Shown in pieces: positions 26,366 to 36,421 of a stretch of DNA of 64,000 nt (its first letter is position 1; each line of letters begins with the position of its first letter). Source of the stretch: Bombella intestini (lineage in GTDB: Bacteria; Pseudomonadota; Alphaproteobacteria; Acetobacterales; Acetobacteraceae); assembly GCF_002003665.1 (NCBI RefSeq), contig NZ_JATM01000002.1:62001-126000 (forward strand), in the 5' to 3' direction. Both the position numbers and the translations under genes were made by a program. The notes beneath the pieces were generated by a model. It did not search any database, was not told the origin of the DNA, and saw only the letters and a program-made list of their open reading frames with translations.

Positions 26366-29300
26366 CACAAGCATCTCCATTGAATATTGCGAGCGTCCCA
26401 GCTTCTTGCCCCTTTCTGGATACAGTCGTGCGGAACTGGTTGGACCGTGTGGGAGGTGACGCTCACTCGGCTGGGCGGAGTGGTGGTGATAGCGGTACGA
26501 TTCTCGTGCCCGGTCGCCGTGTAGCCCGTGCCCTCATGGAGGCTTTCCTACGGGTTTTGGATGGCCAACCGGCTTTGCTTCCGGCCATTGTGTCTTTGGG
26601 CGATTTGGAGCAGCAGAGCCTCTTCCCCATGACGTTGGATGAGAGTTTACCGCCTGCTGTAGGGCCGGTTTTTCGGCTGGCTATGCTAGCACGGTTGATT
26701 CTGGCAGCACCTTTTTTCACCACCGCATCCGGCCGGGAAGGTGGCACGATTGATCGTGTCTGGCCATTGGCGCAGGCTCTGGCAGAATTAATGGATGATG
26801 CTGAGCGGAATGGTGTAAACCTTCACGAGACCCTACCAAAAGCTGTAACGGATGACTTTGCCGGGCACTGGCAAAAGACGTTGGAGTTTCTTCGGATTGT
26901 CACGGAAGCATGGCCTGCGATCCTTCAGGAGGAAGGGCGCAGCAATATCATGGCTCGTCAGGTTGCTTTGATTGAGGCACAGGCCCGCCTTTGGGCGGAT
27001 ATGCCACCGGATTATCCGCTCTGGGCTGTGGGATTTGTGGATGGCTCCGCAGGTGTGGCCACAGCATTGGAGGCCGTAGCAGCACTACCGCAAGGTATGG
27101 TGGTCTTTCAGGGGCTGGATTGCCATATGGATGAAGAGCTGTGGGAACAGCTTCCTCCAACGCATCCTCAGGCCCTGTTTCATGAGTTTCTATCACGGGC
27201 CGGGGTGAAACGGTCGGATATTGCCTTGTGGGGAGATGTGCTGCGCCCGGAACGGGAAAATCTCTTTCAATATGTCATGTTGCCAGAGGCAGGTATTGCC
27301 CGCTGGGGGCAGCCTGTGGGGGACGTCACGCCTTCTGGGATCAGCCTGTTACCAGCAGCGGACTCGCAGCAGGAGGCGCAGGCCATTGCGTTGATCCTAC
27401 GGGATGTGGCTAGCCAGCCGGGGCGGACCGGTGCATTGGTAACGCCGGATCGTGGGCTGGCAGATCGTGTCCGGGCCGAGTTGCTGCGTTTTGGTATTCA
27501 TGCGGATGATAGTGCTGGGGAGCCGCTGGTCCGTACCTCGACAGCTGTTTTTCTGCGGCTTATCGCTCAGGCAGTAGCGGCCCGGTTCAGCCCGGTTGCG
27601 CTACTGTCTGTTCTCAAGCATCCACTGGTGGCTCTGGGGATGAGCCCCGGCCGTGCCCGTGCCAGTGCTCGCCTTCTGGAGAGGCGGCTTCTGCGTGGTC
27701 CCGCACCTCAGCCGGGGCTAGAAGGGCTACGCCATGCTCTTGACGTATTGCAGGAAGCGCAGCGGACGGATAACGGCTATCAGGCTGATGCCCCAGATAG
27801 TCCAGAACGCCTCGAGCTTTTTCTGGATAAGGTGGAGGAAGCGTTTAGGCCTTTGTTAGGTGTGGCAGAGGCCGCCCCTGTACCAGAACTGCTAGCGGCC
27901 CTTCTGGAGACTGCCGAGCGGCTCGCCACAGTGGAGGATGAGGGGCACAAAGCCGACCAGTCCCGCCCCGGTTCCCGGCTCTGGCTGGGAGAAGATGGTG
28001 GAGCTTTGTCCCGGCATTTCGTTGAGTTGATGAGCCATACGGGTGATCTTCCTCCTCAGCCTCTGAAAGTGCTGGAAGGTCTGCTGACGGCTAGTATGGC
28101 AGGCAAGACACTGACGGGCCTGCGGGGGTATCAGGGGGGTGTAGAACTCGCCCATCCTAGAATTTCCATTTATGGCGTGTTGGAAGCGCGCCTTCTGGCC
28201 TTTGATACTGTTATTTTGGGCGGTCTGAATGAAGGTGTCTGGCCCCCCGCGGCGGAATCTGGCCCGTGGATGAGCCGTCCGATGCGTCAGCGTGTCGGTC
28301 TGCCTTCGCCAGAGCGGCGCATTGGGGCACAAGCACATGACTTCGTGGCTGCTGTATTAGCGTCGAAGACTGTTATTCTCTCCCATGCAGGGCGGCGGGA
28401 AGGGTCTCCAGCGGTTCCCGCTCGGTGGCTGATGCGTCTTTCGGCGTTTCTTGAAGGGCAGCAGATCACGCTTCCCCATCACCCAGCATTGGTATGGCAG
28501 ACCATGTTGGATATGCCCATCGGGGAGGCGAGGCCAGTGGCCCCGCCAGAACCATGCCCCCCTCTACATCTGCGCCCTCGGCAGTTGAGCATCACCAAGC
28601 TTGATCTGCTCAAGCAGGACCCATACGCTATCTATGCTCGTTATGTGCTGGGTCTGCGGGCTTTACCCCCCTTGGAAGAGGGGGCGGAGCATGCTGATTA
28701 TGGGAATATTGTTCATGCTGCGTTGGAGCGCATGGTCCAGCAGCATCCCAGCACATGGCCGAAGCATGCGGAACAGACGCTACACCGTCATTTTGACGAG
28801 GTGCTTGATGAAGCAGTGGTGAATCCGGCTCTTGCCAGTTGGTGGCGGCCCCGTCTGCACCGCATTGCCGATTGGGTGTTAGCGCAGGAGTATTGGCGTC
28901 GAGTAGGGCGTTTGAATTGTACGTCCTATACCGAGGTGCCGATGGACTACACGTTGCGGGGCTTGCCGGGTGGTGAGTTTCGTATCATCGGCCGGGCGGA
29001 TCGTATTGATTTGTGGGATGAGCCGGGCGAGGCCCCAACAGGGTGCATCTTTGATTACAAGACAGGGAAAGCTCCCGAAAACAAAGAGGTAGTTGGGGGG
29101 TGGTCATCCCAGTTGGTGCTGGAAGCTGCTTTTCTGGAAAAGGGGGCTTTTGAAGGGTTACCCGCTTTGAAAACGCAAGCGTTAACCTACTGGCAACTGA
29201 GCGGAGGGATGACGGTTGGTGAGAAAAAACCCATTCCTGGTCCAAGGTCAGGGGCATCGCTGGATGATCTGGTAAGTCCAGTCCTTGAGCAGTTGCGGAC

Positions 29301-29436
29301 CCTTCTAGCTGATTATGATAACCCATCCCAGCCTTACCGGTCCCAGCCTTGGGCCGGGAAAACGGCTCGTTATAGCGATTACACCCAGCTTGCCCGTGTG
29401 GCGGAGTGGCGTCTGGCAGGAGGCAATGAGGAATGA
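26362..29436 (+). CDS. addB: Double-strand break repair protein AddB
   Basis: Nuclease/helicase-like subunit of the alphaproteobacterial AddAB complex that resects DNA ends for RecA. At 1024 residues it has the long alpha-type AddB layout with a degenerate helicase N-terminal part. A C-terminal PD-(D/E)xK RecB-like nuclease follows, with DYGNIVHAALERMV and the catalytic IFDYKTGKA near residue 895. The ORF extends to 26305, but ATG 26362 overlaps the tsaE stop and is the natural start. Its own stop overlaps the addA start as ATGA. Confidence 0.95.
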   Translation: MTQASPLNIASVPASCPFLDTVVRNWLDRVGGDAHSAGRSGGDSGTILVPGRRVARALMEAFLRVLDGQPALLPAIVSLGDLEQQSLFPMTLDESLPPAVGPVFRLAMLARLILAAPFFTTASGREGGTIDRVWPLAQALAELMDDAERNGVNLHETLPKAVTDDFAGHWQKTLEFLRIVTEAWPAILQEEGRSNIMARQVALIEAQARLWADMPPDYPLWAVGFVDGSAGVATALEAVAALPQGMVVFQGLDCHMDEELWEQLPPTHPQALFHEFLSRAGVKRSDIALWGDVLRPERENLFQYVMLPEAGIARWGQPVGDVTPSGISLLPAADSQQEAQAIALILRDVASQPGRTGALVTPDRGLADRVRAELLRFGIHADDSAGEPLVRTSTAVFLRLIAQAVAARFSPVALLSVLKHPLVALGMSPGRARASARLLERRLLRGPAPQPGLEGLRHALDVLQEAQRTDNGYQADAPDSPERLELFLDKVEEAFRPLLGVAEAAPVPELLAALLETAERLATVEDEGHKADQSRPGSRLWLGEDGGALSRHFVELMSHTGDLPPQPLKVLEGLLTASMAGKTLTGLRGYQGGVELAHPRISIYGVLEARLLAFDTVILGGLNEGVWPPAAESGPWMSRPMRQRVGLPSPERRIGAQAHDFVAAVLASKTVILSHAGRREGSPAVPARWLMRLSAFLEGQQITLPHHPALVWQTMLDMPIGEARPVAPPEPCPPLHLRPRQLSITKLDLLKQDPYAIYARYVLGLRALPPLEEGAEHADYGNIVHAALERMVQQHPSTWPKHAEQTLHRHFDEVLDEAVVNPALASWWRPRLHRIADWVLAQEYWRRVGRLNCTSYTEVPMDYTLRGLPGGEFRIIGRADRIDLWDEPGEAPTGCIFDYKTGKAPENKEVVGGWSSQLVLEAAFLEKGAFEGLPALKTQALTYWQLSGGMTVGEKKPIPGPRSGASLDDLVSPVLEQLRTLLADYDNPSQPYRSQPWAGKTARYSDYTQLARVAEWRLAGGNEE

Positions 29437-32400
29437 CTGCGTTTTCAGTACAAGGTAAGGCTGATCATCAGAAGGCCCTTGATGCCGCCAATCAAGCCCA
29501 GAAGCGGGCTTCGAATCCTATGGCTTCTGTGTTCGTTTCGGCCTCGGCAGGGTCAGGAAAGACGAAGCTGCTGATCGACCGGCTCCTTCGCCTCATGTTG
29601 CCTTTGGAGCAGATTGGTGAGGATGGCCAACCTATGCTGTTGGAAGGGTCGGAGCCTTCCCGCATTTTGTGTCTGACCTACACGAAGGCCGCCGCTGCCG
29701 AAATGGCCCATCGTTTGCAAAGCCATCTCGGACACTGGGTATCCCTTTCGGATGAAAAATTGGGGGATGCGTTGGCGGCGTTGGATGTTCCCAATACGCC
29801 TGCCACACGGGAACGTGCCCGTGGCTTGTTTCTGAAAGTGCTGGATGCGCCGGGCGGTTTGCAGATTGAGACCATTCATGCCTTCTGTCAGTCCCTTCTG
29901 CGGCGTTTCCCGCTGGAGGCAGAGCTGGACCCGCATTTTGTTCTGATGGAAGGAGCGGATGGCCAGATGATTCTTCGCCGTGCGCTGGAGGATAGTCTGG
30001 CGCAGAATCAGGACCCTGTGCAGGTGCTCGCTGCTCTGACGGGGTTTGATAGGCTGATGGGCCTTCTGACGCAGTTTAATGCTCAGTCTGGTTTGCTCCA
30101 GCCTTTGCTGCGGCTCTGGGAGATGTGGCCGGATCGGGTGAAGGAAGCTTATCAAGGGCTGTTGGAGGCGGGGAGTGAATCTTTAGCGGCCCTGAAGGCT
30201 GAAGCCTGCCGACTGGAAGATGAAGAGGTATGGCGAGCTGAGATTCAGGATGCTTTGCCTCATCTGTCGGATCGCAAAAGGGAGGATTTTGAAACGTTTC
30301 TGAGATGGCTGGAGTGTGACAATCCGGCCGAGCGGGATGATACGTTTCTATTGTCGCTCTTATTTATCAAGGAGAATGGCGATATCAGGAATATGAGTCG
30401 CTATTTGGGGGCAAAAGCGCGTAATGCCGCTCCTGAGCTGGAGCAGCGTCTCCTTGATGAAGCCAGACGTCAGCAGGAGATGCAGGAGCGTATCCGCACT
30501 CAGCGGCTTCTGGAGATCAATATAGCCTTTATGTCCCTTGCGCTGCCGGTCATGGGGCGGTTTGCTGATGAGAAACGGAACCGTGGAGCGGTCGATTATA
30601 ATGACCTGATCGCCCGGACTCGTGATGTTCTGCGGGAGCCGGGAGCGGCATGGGTTCTGTACAAGTTGGACGGCGGTATTGATCATCTTTTGCTGGATGA
30701 AGTGCAGGATAATTCTAGCCTACAATGGGAGATTGCCGGTGCTTTGACAGCGGAATTTTTCTCTGGCGTTGGGAGGCGTGAGGAGACGCCTCGGCCTCGG
30801 ACTGTCTTTGCGGTGGGGGACTTTAAACAATCCATCTACAGATTCCAAGGAGCAGAGCCGGAGCAGTTCCATAAATGGCGGCATGAATTCGCCCGCCGTG
30901 TGAAAGGCGCTGGTTTTCTTTGGGAAGACCCGCAGCTGAACGTTTCTTTCCGGTCTCTTCCGCCTGTTCTTGATTTTGTGGATGCCGTCTTTGCTGGTGA
31001 TGATAATACCGCATTGGATGGCTTGCGGGAACAGGGAGATGACAGTGCGCTTGCGCATCAGTCGGCCCGTTCTGGCGGCGGTGGGCGTGTGGAGTTGTGG
31101 CCTCTAGTCCCCCTTAAGGCAGAGGAAGACATTAATCCGGTTAGAGAAGAAGCCAACCCGTGGCGTGCACCGAAGAAGAATGAGGATAAGCGGAGTGCCT
31201 CGCAGCGTCTGGCTGATGCATTAGCTAGACATATTCAGGAGCAGATAGGCCGCCCGCTCCAGCCCGGTACAGCACCGTTACAAGCCGGTGAGGTGATGAT
31301 TCTGGTGCGTAAACGCTCTGACTTTTTGCGGGCGTTGATCCGGGCTTTGAAGGCACGGGGCTTACCGGTGGCAAGCTTTATCAGAAGCGGGCTGGTGGAA
31401 CAGGCTGCCGTTCAGGACTTAATGACACTCTGTGATGCACTTTTGCTGCCGCAGGATGACCTCAGTCTGGCTAGTGTGCTGACGTCCCCTCTGGGTGGTT
31501 TGAGTGATGATTCTCTCATGGCTCTGGCAACGGCAGACGGACGGCGGCGGGAGCTGGGGCGGGACGGTATGCCGCTTTGGAGCCTTCTAGCCCGGCGACA
31601 CAAAGAGCGGCCAGAATGGCAGGTGGCGTGGGAGCGGTTACAGGCCCTTTATAAGCGTGTGGATTACGATACGCCTTATGACATCCTCATGCAGGCTTTG
31701 GGTGTACAGGGGGGACGTGCCCGTCTTTTAGCCCGTCTTGGTGCTGAAGCCGCCGAACCTGTGGATGAGCTGCTGACAGCCGCCCTGACGTATGAAACCC
31801 AGCATCCCCCTTCTCTTCAGGGTTTTTTGCAGTGGCTACGGGCTAGCAATGTGGAAAGTAAGCGAGAGGGCGAAGCCGAGATTGATGCCGTACGGATTAT
31901 GACGGTGCATGGGGCCAAAGGGTTGCAGGCTCGTTTGGTCATCCTGCCCGACACGACTGGTCAGGCAGAGAGGGTTGATCCTCTTTCTTGGGTAGAGCTA
32001 GATGCCGCCATGCCCGACACCAGCCCTGCTGGGGATGAGCTGTATGGTCCTCTTTGGGTGCCGTTGAAGAATATGGAGACGGATCAGATAAAATTATTGA
32101 AGGCCCAGCGGCAGGCCCGTCAGGAGGAGGAGGAGAACCGTCTGCTTTATGTAGCGCTGACCCGGGCCAGTGATGCGTTGCTTATCTGTGGTTGGGAGCC
32201 TGGCAAAAAACCCAAGGAGAGTACCACGTGGTATGAGTATTGTCTTGCGGGCATGGAGCGTCTGAAGAAAGAAAAAGCAGCCGTCACCGTCACGTCTTTT
32301 GAGGATGATTGGGTGGGGGATCGTTTCGTGCTGGAGATGCCCGTTACGGCGGCCCCACCTTTGGGGAAAGGGCGTTCTGGCTCTACACAAGCTCAGCTTA

Positions 32401-33110
32401 TGCTGCCCGTCTGGATGGGACAGGCACCAGAGTGGCAGGTGACGCCTGCGCCGCATGAAGATGCCCTAGCCCGTCCGCTTGCACCGAGTCGGCCGGAGGA
32501 TGCAGCCTATGGTCCGTTGCCTGCGTCCCGGTCGCCGCTAGAGATTATGCGGGATGGGCTTGTCATTCCCCAACCGGCCCGCCGCCGTCAGGATGCTATG
32601 GAGCGTGGAACGCTAGTACACAGGTTGTTACAGTTCTTGCCAGATGTGCCAGCCGCTGAGCAGCAGATGAAGGCCGAAGCGTGGTTGCGGCATACCATGC
32701 CAGGGCTGGCGGAAGAGGATGTCGTTAGTCTGGCAGAGCATGTTGTGTCTGTTGTGGGGATGGATGTCCTTGCGCCACTCTTCGGGCCGGGGAGCCGAGC
32801 CGAGCAGGGGGTTTCCGGCACTCTGGGTCGTCCGGGGGATGGCACGGGGCGGGTCGTACTGGGGCAAGTGGACCGTTTCTGCTTTGATGGCCAAACTGTA
32901 TGGCTTTGCGATTATAAGACGGGCCGTTCCCCTTCTCGGGTGGAGCGTGTGCCAGCGGCCTATCTGGGGCAGATGGCCAGTTATCGGCGTGTCATGCAGG
33001 GCCTATATCCGGGGCATCCAGTCCGCTGCTTCCTTGTCTGGGTGGATGGTCCTTCTGTGATGGAACTGCCGGAATCTCTGCTGGATGAGCAGAATATGCC
33101 CTTGGGTTGA
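29433..33110 (+). CDS. addA: Double-strand break repair helicase-nuclease AddA
   Basis: A 1225-residue UvrD-type helicase with a C-terminal nuclease, the motor of AddAB. Walker A SASAGSGKT is at 36-44. Motif Ia is LCLTYTKAAAAEMAHR. Motif II is DEVQDNSSLQWE, motif III is VGDFKQSIYRFQGAEP, motif V is TVHGAKGLQA and motif VI is LYVALTRASDALL. The C-terminal RecB-like nuclease has GTLVHRLLQFLP and CDYKTGRSP near 1160. It is coupled to addB through an ATGA overlap. Confidence 0.96.
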   Translation: MTAFSVQGKADHQKALDAANQAQKRASNPMASVFVSASAGSGKTKLLIDRLLRLMLPLEQIGEDGQPMLLEGSEPSRILCLTYTKAAAAEMAHRLQSHLGHWVSLSDEKLGDALAALDVPNTPATRERARGLFLKVLDAPGGLQIETIHAFCQSLLRRFPLEAELDPHFVLMEGADGQMILRRALEDSLAQNQDPVQVLAALTGFDRLMGLLTQFNAQSGLLQPLLRLWEMWPDRVKEAYQGLLEAGSESLAALKAEACRLEDEEVWRAEIQDALPHLSDRKREDFETFLRWLECDNPAERDDTFLLSLLFIKENGDIRNMSRYLGAKARNAAPELEQRLLDEARRQQEMQERIRTQRLLEINIAFMSLALPVMGRFADEKRNRGAVDYNDLIARTRDVLREPGAAWVLYKLDGGIDHLLLDEVQDNSSLQWEIAGALTAEFFSGVGRREETPRPRTVFAVGDFKQSIYRFQGAEPEQFHKWRHEFARRVKGAGFLWEDPQLNVSFRSLPPVLDFVDAVFAGDDNTALDGLREQGDDSALAHQSARSGGGGRVELWPLVPLKAEEDINPVREEANPWRAPKKNEDKRSASQRLADALARHIQEQIGRPLQPGTAPLQAGEVMILVRKRSDFLRALIRALKARGLPVASFIRSGLVEQAAVQDLMTLCDALLLPQDDLSLASVLTSPLGGLSDDSLMALATADGRRRELGRDGMPLWSLLARRHKERPEWQVAWERLQALYKRVDYDTPYDILMQALGVQGGRARLLARLGAEAAEPVDELLTAALTYETQHPPSLQGFLQWLRASNVESKREGEAEIDAVRIMTVHGAKGLQARLVILPDTTGQAERVDPLSWVELDAAMPDTSPAGDELYGPLWVPLKNMETDQIKLLKAQRQARQEEEENRLLYVALTRASDALLICGWEPGKKPKESTTWYEYCLAGMERLKKEKAAVTVTSFEDDWVGDRFVLEMPVTAAPPLGKGRSGSTQAQLMLPVWMGQAPEWQVTPAPHEDALARPLAPSRPEDAAYGPLPASRSPLEIMRDGLVIPQPARRRQDAMERGTLVHRLLQFLPDVPAAEQQMKAEAWLRHTMPGLAEEDVVSLAEHVVSVVGMDVLAPLFGPGSRAEQGVSGTLGRPGDGTGRVVLGQVDRFCFDGQTVWLCDYKTGRSPSRVERVPAAYLGQMASYRRVMQGLYPGHPVRCFLVWVDGPSVMELPESLLDEQNMPLG

Positions 33111-33358
33111 GGAGAATGTTGTTAGAAGTCTGTTACCCTCTGTCTAATATAGAGAAAACATATTACGCTATGCGGCAATACCTGTTTCTCAAGCAGATGT
33201 TTCATCTGCAAAGGTAACAGTACTAGAGAGGTACTTGATTAAAAAAGAGTGTGTAAGGCCCCCGTTGCGGCACAGGGGCGACACAGCTGGTTACCTGTCT
33301 GATTAGATCAGAGATACCAGGCGTGGATTACAGTGTTTGTGAGGGGAAGGATTATATT

Positions 33359-33688
33359 ATGAGCGAGCATACGGTAGCAGTGACGGATCAGAGCTTCGAG
33401 GCAGATGTTCTCAAGGCTGAAGGTTTTGTTCTGGTGGATTTCTGGGCGGAATGGTGTGGCCCATGCCGCATGATCGCTCCGGCGTTGGATGAGATCGGCC
33501 GGGATTATAAGGGCCGTGTCACCGTGGCAAAGGTGGATATCGACTCCAACCCTGAAACACCTACGACATTTGGCGTACGTAGCATCCCGACGATGATTCT
33601 TTTTAAGGCTGGCAAGCCGGTAGCCCAGCAGATGGGTGCCCTGCCTAAGAGCCAGCTCAAGGCATGGCTGGACTCTCATATCGGATAA
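33359..33688 (+). CDS. trxA: Thioredoxin
   Basis: A 109-residue cytoplasmic thiol-disulfide reductase. The active site WCGPC is at 32-36 within VLVDFWAEWCGPCRMIAP, the cis-Pro segment is RSIPTMILF, and the conserved K and D are present. ATG 33359 follows AAGGA by eight bases; the longer frame from 33323 lacks a site. trxA after addA is a common alphaproteobacterial order. The 250-base leader holds several small inverted repeats (33193-33209 and 33287-33320). Confidence 0.97.
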   Translation: MSEHTVAVTDQSFEADVLKAEGFVLVDFWAEWCGPCRMIAPALDEIGRDYKGRVTVAKVDIDSNPETPTTFGVRSIPTMILFKAGKPVAQQMGALPKSQLKAWLDSHIG

Positions 33689-33721
33689 TACAGTTCTTTT
33701 ATCCCGAATGAGGTTTGATCA

Positions 33722-33765
33722 TGGCCCGATGGTGGAGTAACCCTCTGCTGTCGGGCTGTTTTTAT
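33722..33765 (+). terminator. Likely terminator of trxA
   Basis: GCCCGA (33724-33729) pairs with TCGGGC (33751-33756) around a 21-base partly paired loop, followed by TGTTTTTA. It lies 35 bases after the trxA stop. The long loop makes it less certain than the others. Confidence 0.5.
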
Positions 33766-33814
33766 GGGGATATGCCGGTGGAGGCGATGGTCAGCTTCCA
33801 GCAGAGGGTGTAAG

Positions 33815-35005
33815 ATGGCCCTTATGTCAAAAAAGCCTGATTTTCCTGCCCCCGTTATGATTACCACCTCGGCCGGGGTGTTATCTCTTTGTGAGAAGTT
33901 GCGTCACGAGCCATTTGTGACGGTTGATACGGAGTTCGTGCGGGAGAAAACCTATTGGCCTCGTCTGTGCCTTGTTCAGCTTGGTGGCGTTGAGGATGTG
34001 GCCCTGATTGATGCCTGCGCACCGGGCATTGACCTTTCCCCACTAGCCGCTCTTCTGGCTGAGCCGGATTGCGTGAAGGTTTTTCATGCTGCTCGGCAGG
34101 ACCTTGAGATTTTCCTACATCTGTTTGATGAACTGCCTGTTAATGTGTTCGATACACAGGTGGCGGCTATGGTGGCTGGCTTTGGTGAGCAGGTTGGGTA
34201 TGACAATCTTGTTTCTTCCATGACAGGCCAGAGCATTGATAAGTCGCACCGTTTCAGCGACTGGGCGGCTCGTCCACTGTCCAAAGCTCAGATTGCTTAT
34301 GCCAGTGCAGATGTGACCCATCTGCGGGTCATTTACGAAAAACTGCTTCATCAGCTAGGGGAGCAGGGCCGTCTCCCGTGGGTGAAGGATGAGCTTGCGG
34401 CTTTAGGTGAAGTTAGCTTGTTCCGGCCCGATCCTAGAGGCCTCTGGGTGAAGCTGAAACCACGGACTAATAACCGCAAAGTGCTAGCTATTCTGCGGGA
34501 GGTTGCCGCATGGCGGGAAGAAGCTGCCCAGCAGGCTGATTTACCTCGCCAGCGCATCATTCGAGATGAAAGCCTGTTGGAGATTGCCGTCTCCCGCCCG
34601 CAAGATAGCGGGTCGCTGGCCCGGATACGTGGTGTTACGGCTGATTTCTCCAGAAGTGAGCTAGGGCGTGGGATTTTGGCCGCCGTGCAACGAGGAGAGC
34701 AGTGTCCGGAGAGTGAACGGCCAGAGTTGCCGAATAAACGCAGAACGGAACGTCCCCGGGCACCGTCTGGTGTGCTTGCTCTTCTCAAGGTTCTTCTCAC
34801 GGCACGGAGTGAGGAGGGACGTGTGGCTGCACGGTTGATTGCCTCTTCTGACGAGCTGGAGCGTCTGGCGCAGGGGGAAACGGATCTGCCGGTTCTTAAG
34901 GGATGGCGAGCCGAGCTTTTCGGCCATGAGGCACAAGCCCTGTTGAGGGGAGAAAAGGTTCTGTTTGTCAGCAAGGGGCAGTTGCAGGTAGTGGACAGGG
35001 CATAA
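33815..35005 (+). CDS. rnd: Ribonuclease D
   Basis: A 396-residue 3'-5' exoribonuclease involved in tRNA 3'-end maturation. The DEDD motifs are visible: Exo I VTVDTEFVREKTYWPRLCLVQ, Exo II VKVFHAARQDLEIFLHLF and Exo III AQIAYASADVTHLRVIYEKL. An HRDC domain follows at about 210-290, then a second HRDC-like C-terminal part. ATG 33815 has AGAGGG six bases upstream; the frame is open to 33764 without a site. Confidence 0.95.
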   Translation: MALMSKKPDFPAPVMITTSAGVLSLCEKLRHEPFVTVDTEFVREKTYWPRLCLVQLGGVEDVALIDACAPGIDLSPLAALLAEPDCVKVFHAARQDLEIFLHLFDELPVNVFDTQVAAMVAGFGEQVGYDNLVSSMTGQSIDKSHRFSDWAARPLSKAQIAYASADVTHLRVIYEKLLHQLGEQGRLPWVKDELAALGEVSLFRPDPRGLWVKLKPRTNNRKVLAILREVAAWREEAAQQADLPRQRIIRDESLLEIAVSRPQDSGSLARIRGVTADFSRSELGRGILAAVQRGEQCPESERPELPNKRRTERPRAPSGVLALLKVLLTARSEEGRVAARLIASSDELERLAQGETDLPVLKGWRAELFGHEAQALLRGEKVLFVSKGQLQVVDRA

Positions 35006-35126
35006 CCTTTTCTGTCCGGGGTGCATGAGGGCAGCGGGCCGGTTTTGGGTTGGCCCGGTTTCTGCTAAATATACGGTGCAGGATCGCCACGATACTATGC
35101 TGTGGGAATGAGTGGAGAAAACGTGG

Positions 35127-35828
35127 ATGGCTATGGAATGGACAGACGAGCTGATCGCACGGCTCAAGGAGCTTTGGGAGCAGGGCCTCTCAACGGCTGA
35201 GATCGGTCGCCAGCTTTCTATTACAAAAAATGCGGTTGTCGGTAAGGCTCATCGTCTTGGCTTGCCGCCTCGTCCTTCACCTATCCGCAATAAGACAGCT
35301 GCGGAGGGGGCCGCTAAGCCTGTTCGCTCCCGTGCTAAGAAGGCTGAAGCTGCACCTGTTGCGGCAGAGACAGAGGTAGGGACGCCTGCACCGTCTGCTC
35401 AGCCTGTGGAGAAGAAAAAGGCACCGGTTGCCAAAACGGTAAAAGCCTCTGCGGATGGGGCTGCAAAACCGACCAAGAGTAAGGCAAAGGCCGATAAGCC
35501 TGCCAGTGAAGGGAAGCCCGTTAAGGCAGCTGCGCCGAAGGAGGATACGATTTCCCCTGTGGTTGTAGAGGCGGCGAAAGAAGCCGAGCCAGCTCCGGCT
35601 CCCCGTCCGGCTGCACCGCCTATTCCGCAGCGTAAAGTGGCTCCGCCCCGCCGTGTACGGGGGGCATTGGAGCGTGCCTCACGACAGGGGCCGACCTGCC
35701 AGTGGCCCATCGGTGATCCGGGTACGCCAGAGTTTCATTTCTGCGGGGCTACGCCTCTGCCTGGTAAGCCTTACTGTGCCGAACATGCGGCTATTGCCTA
35801 TGTGAAGATCCGTGACCGCCGCCACTGA
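35127..35828 (+). CDS. gcrA: GcrA cell cycle regulator family protein
   Basis: A 233-residue GcrA-type transcription factor, an alphaproteobacterial sigma-70 cofactor that in Caulobacter responds to GANTC methylation by CcrM. The N-terminal helix-turn-helix (EWTDELIARLKELWEQGLSTAEIGRQL, then NAVVGKAHRLGLPPRPSP) covers residues 3-55. A low-complexity Ala/Lys/Pro linker fills about 60-175. The C-terminal sigma-interacting domain ends CQWPIGDPGTPEFHFCGA and PYCAEHAAIAYV. The linker makes it longer than Caulobacter GcrA. GGAG lies nine bases before ATG 35127; ATG 35133 is an alternative. Confidence 0.93.
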   Translation: MAMEWTDELIARLKELWEQGLSTAEIGRQLSITKNAVVGKAHRLGLPPRPSPIRNKTAAEGAAKPVRSRAKKAEAAPVAAETEVGTPAPSAQPVEKKKAPVAKTVKASADGAAKPTKSKAKADKPASEGKPVKAAAPKEDTISPVVVEAAKEAEPAPAPRPAAPPIPQRKVAPPRRVRGALERASRQGPTCQWPIGDPGTPEFHFCGATPLPGKPYCAEHAAIAYVKIRDRRH

Positions 35829-35855
35829 GTGATGGGGGCGTGGTAATCTGCCACG

Positions 35856-35898
35856 AAAAAAGGCTGCCATCCCGATGTGGGGGTGGCAGCCTTTTCTA
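35856..35898. terminator. Bidirectional terminator between gcrA and bactofilin
   Basis: A perfect 12-bp stem, AAAAGGCTGCCA (35858-35869) with TGGCAGCCTTTT (35884-35895), is preceded by an A-run and followed by T-rich sequence. It serves the convergent gcrA and bactofilin genes. Confidence 0.9.
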
Positions 35899-35920
35899 TT
35901 TCATGATGCTGAACTGTACG

Positions 35921-36421
35921 TCAGCCTTTCTGAGTCCCCGTCTGGGCATCAGCCATATCATGGGGCTGAGTATGGACGTGGTCTTTTGTCCCTGGGAGTG
36001 GGGAGGTGATCATGCCCAGTTTACCGGTGATCTGTCCGCCTTCTTCCACCTGTAGGCGGCGACATTCTGCATCGCCGATAAGACGCCCACTGGCACGGAC
36101 AGTGAGTGTATTGCGGACGGTCAGCTCGCCTTCCAGCGTACCAGAAATCTCCGCAGTTCCTGCTTCGGCAGCACCACGGAAAGACCCTTCAGGAGAGATG
36201 ATAATCTCTTTGACGGTCAGATGCTCCACCTCGAGGGTTCCCTCAATGATGAGACGTTCGATGTTCTCGATGTTCCCACGGATGGTGACGCCACTGTGTA
36301 CAACAAGCGTGCGAGCATTATCGGCATAGCCGCCATTATCCTGACCATGGAAGCGGCTGGAGGAGGCCCGCTGGCGGGGAGCGGAACCGGGCATGGGGGA
36401 AGGAGGCGTAGGTAAAGACAT
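35921..36421 (-). CDS. Bactofilin (polymer-forming cytoskeletal protein)
   Basis: A 166-residue bactofilin. A disordered N-terminal tail (about 35 residues, rich in Ser/Pro/Arg) precedes the right-handed beta-helix core with its regular hydrophobic/Gly turns (TLVVHSGVTIRGNIENIERL, then AEISGTLEGELTVRNTLTV). A disordered C-terminal tail follows. These proteins polymerise without nucleotides and position cell-wall or morphology enzymes. AAAGGA is close to the ATG. No peptidoglycan enzyme gene is adjacent. Confidence 0.92.
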   Translation of the reverse strand: MSLPTPPSPMPGSAPRQRASSSRFHGQDNGGYADNARTLVVHSGVTIRGNIENIERLIIEGTLEVEHLTVKEIIISPEGSFRGAAEAGTAEISGTLEGELTVRNTLTVRASGRLIGDAECRRLQVEEGGQITGKLGMITSPLPGTKDHVHTQPHDMADAQTGTQKG

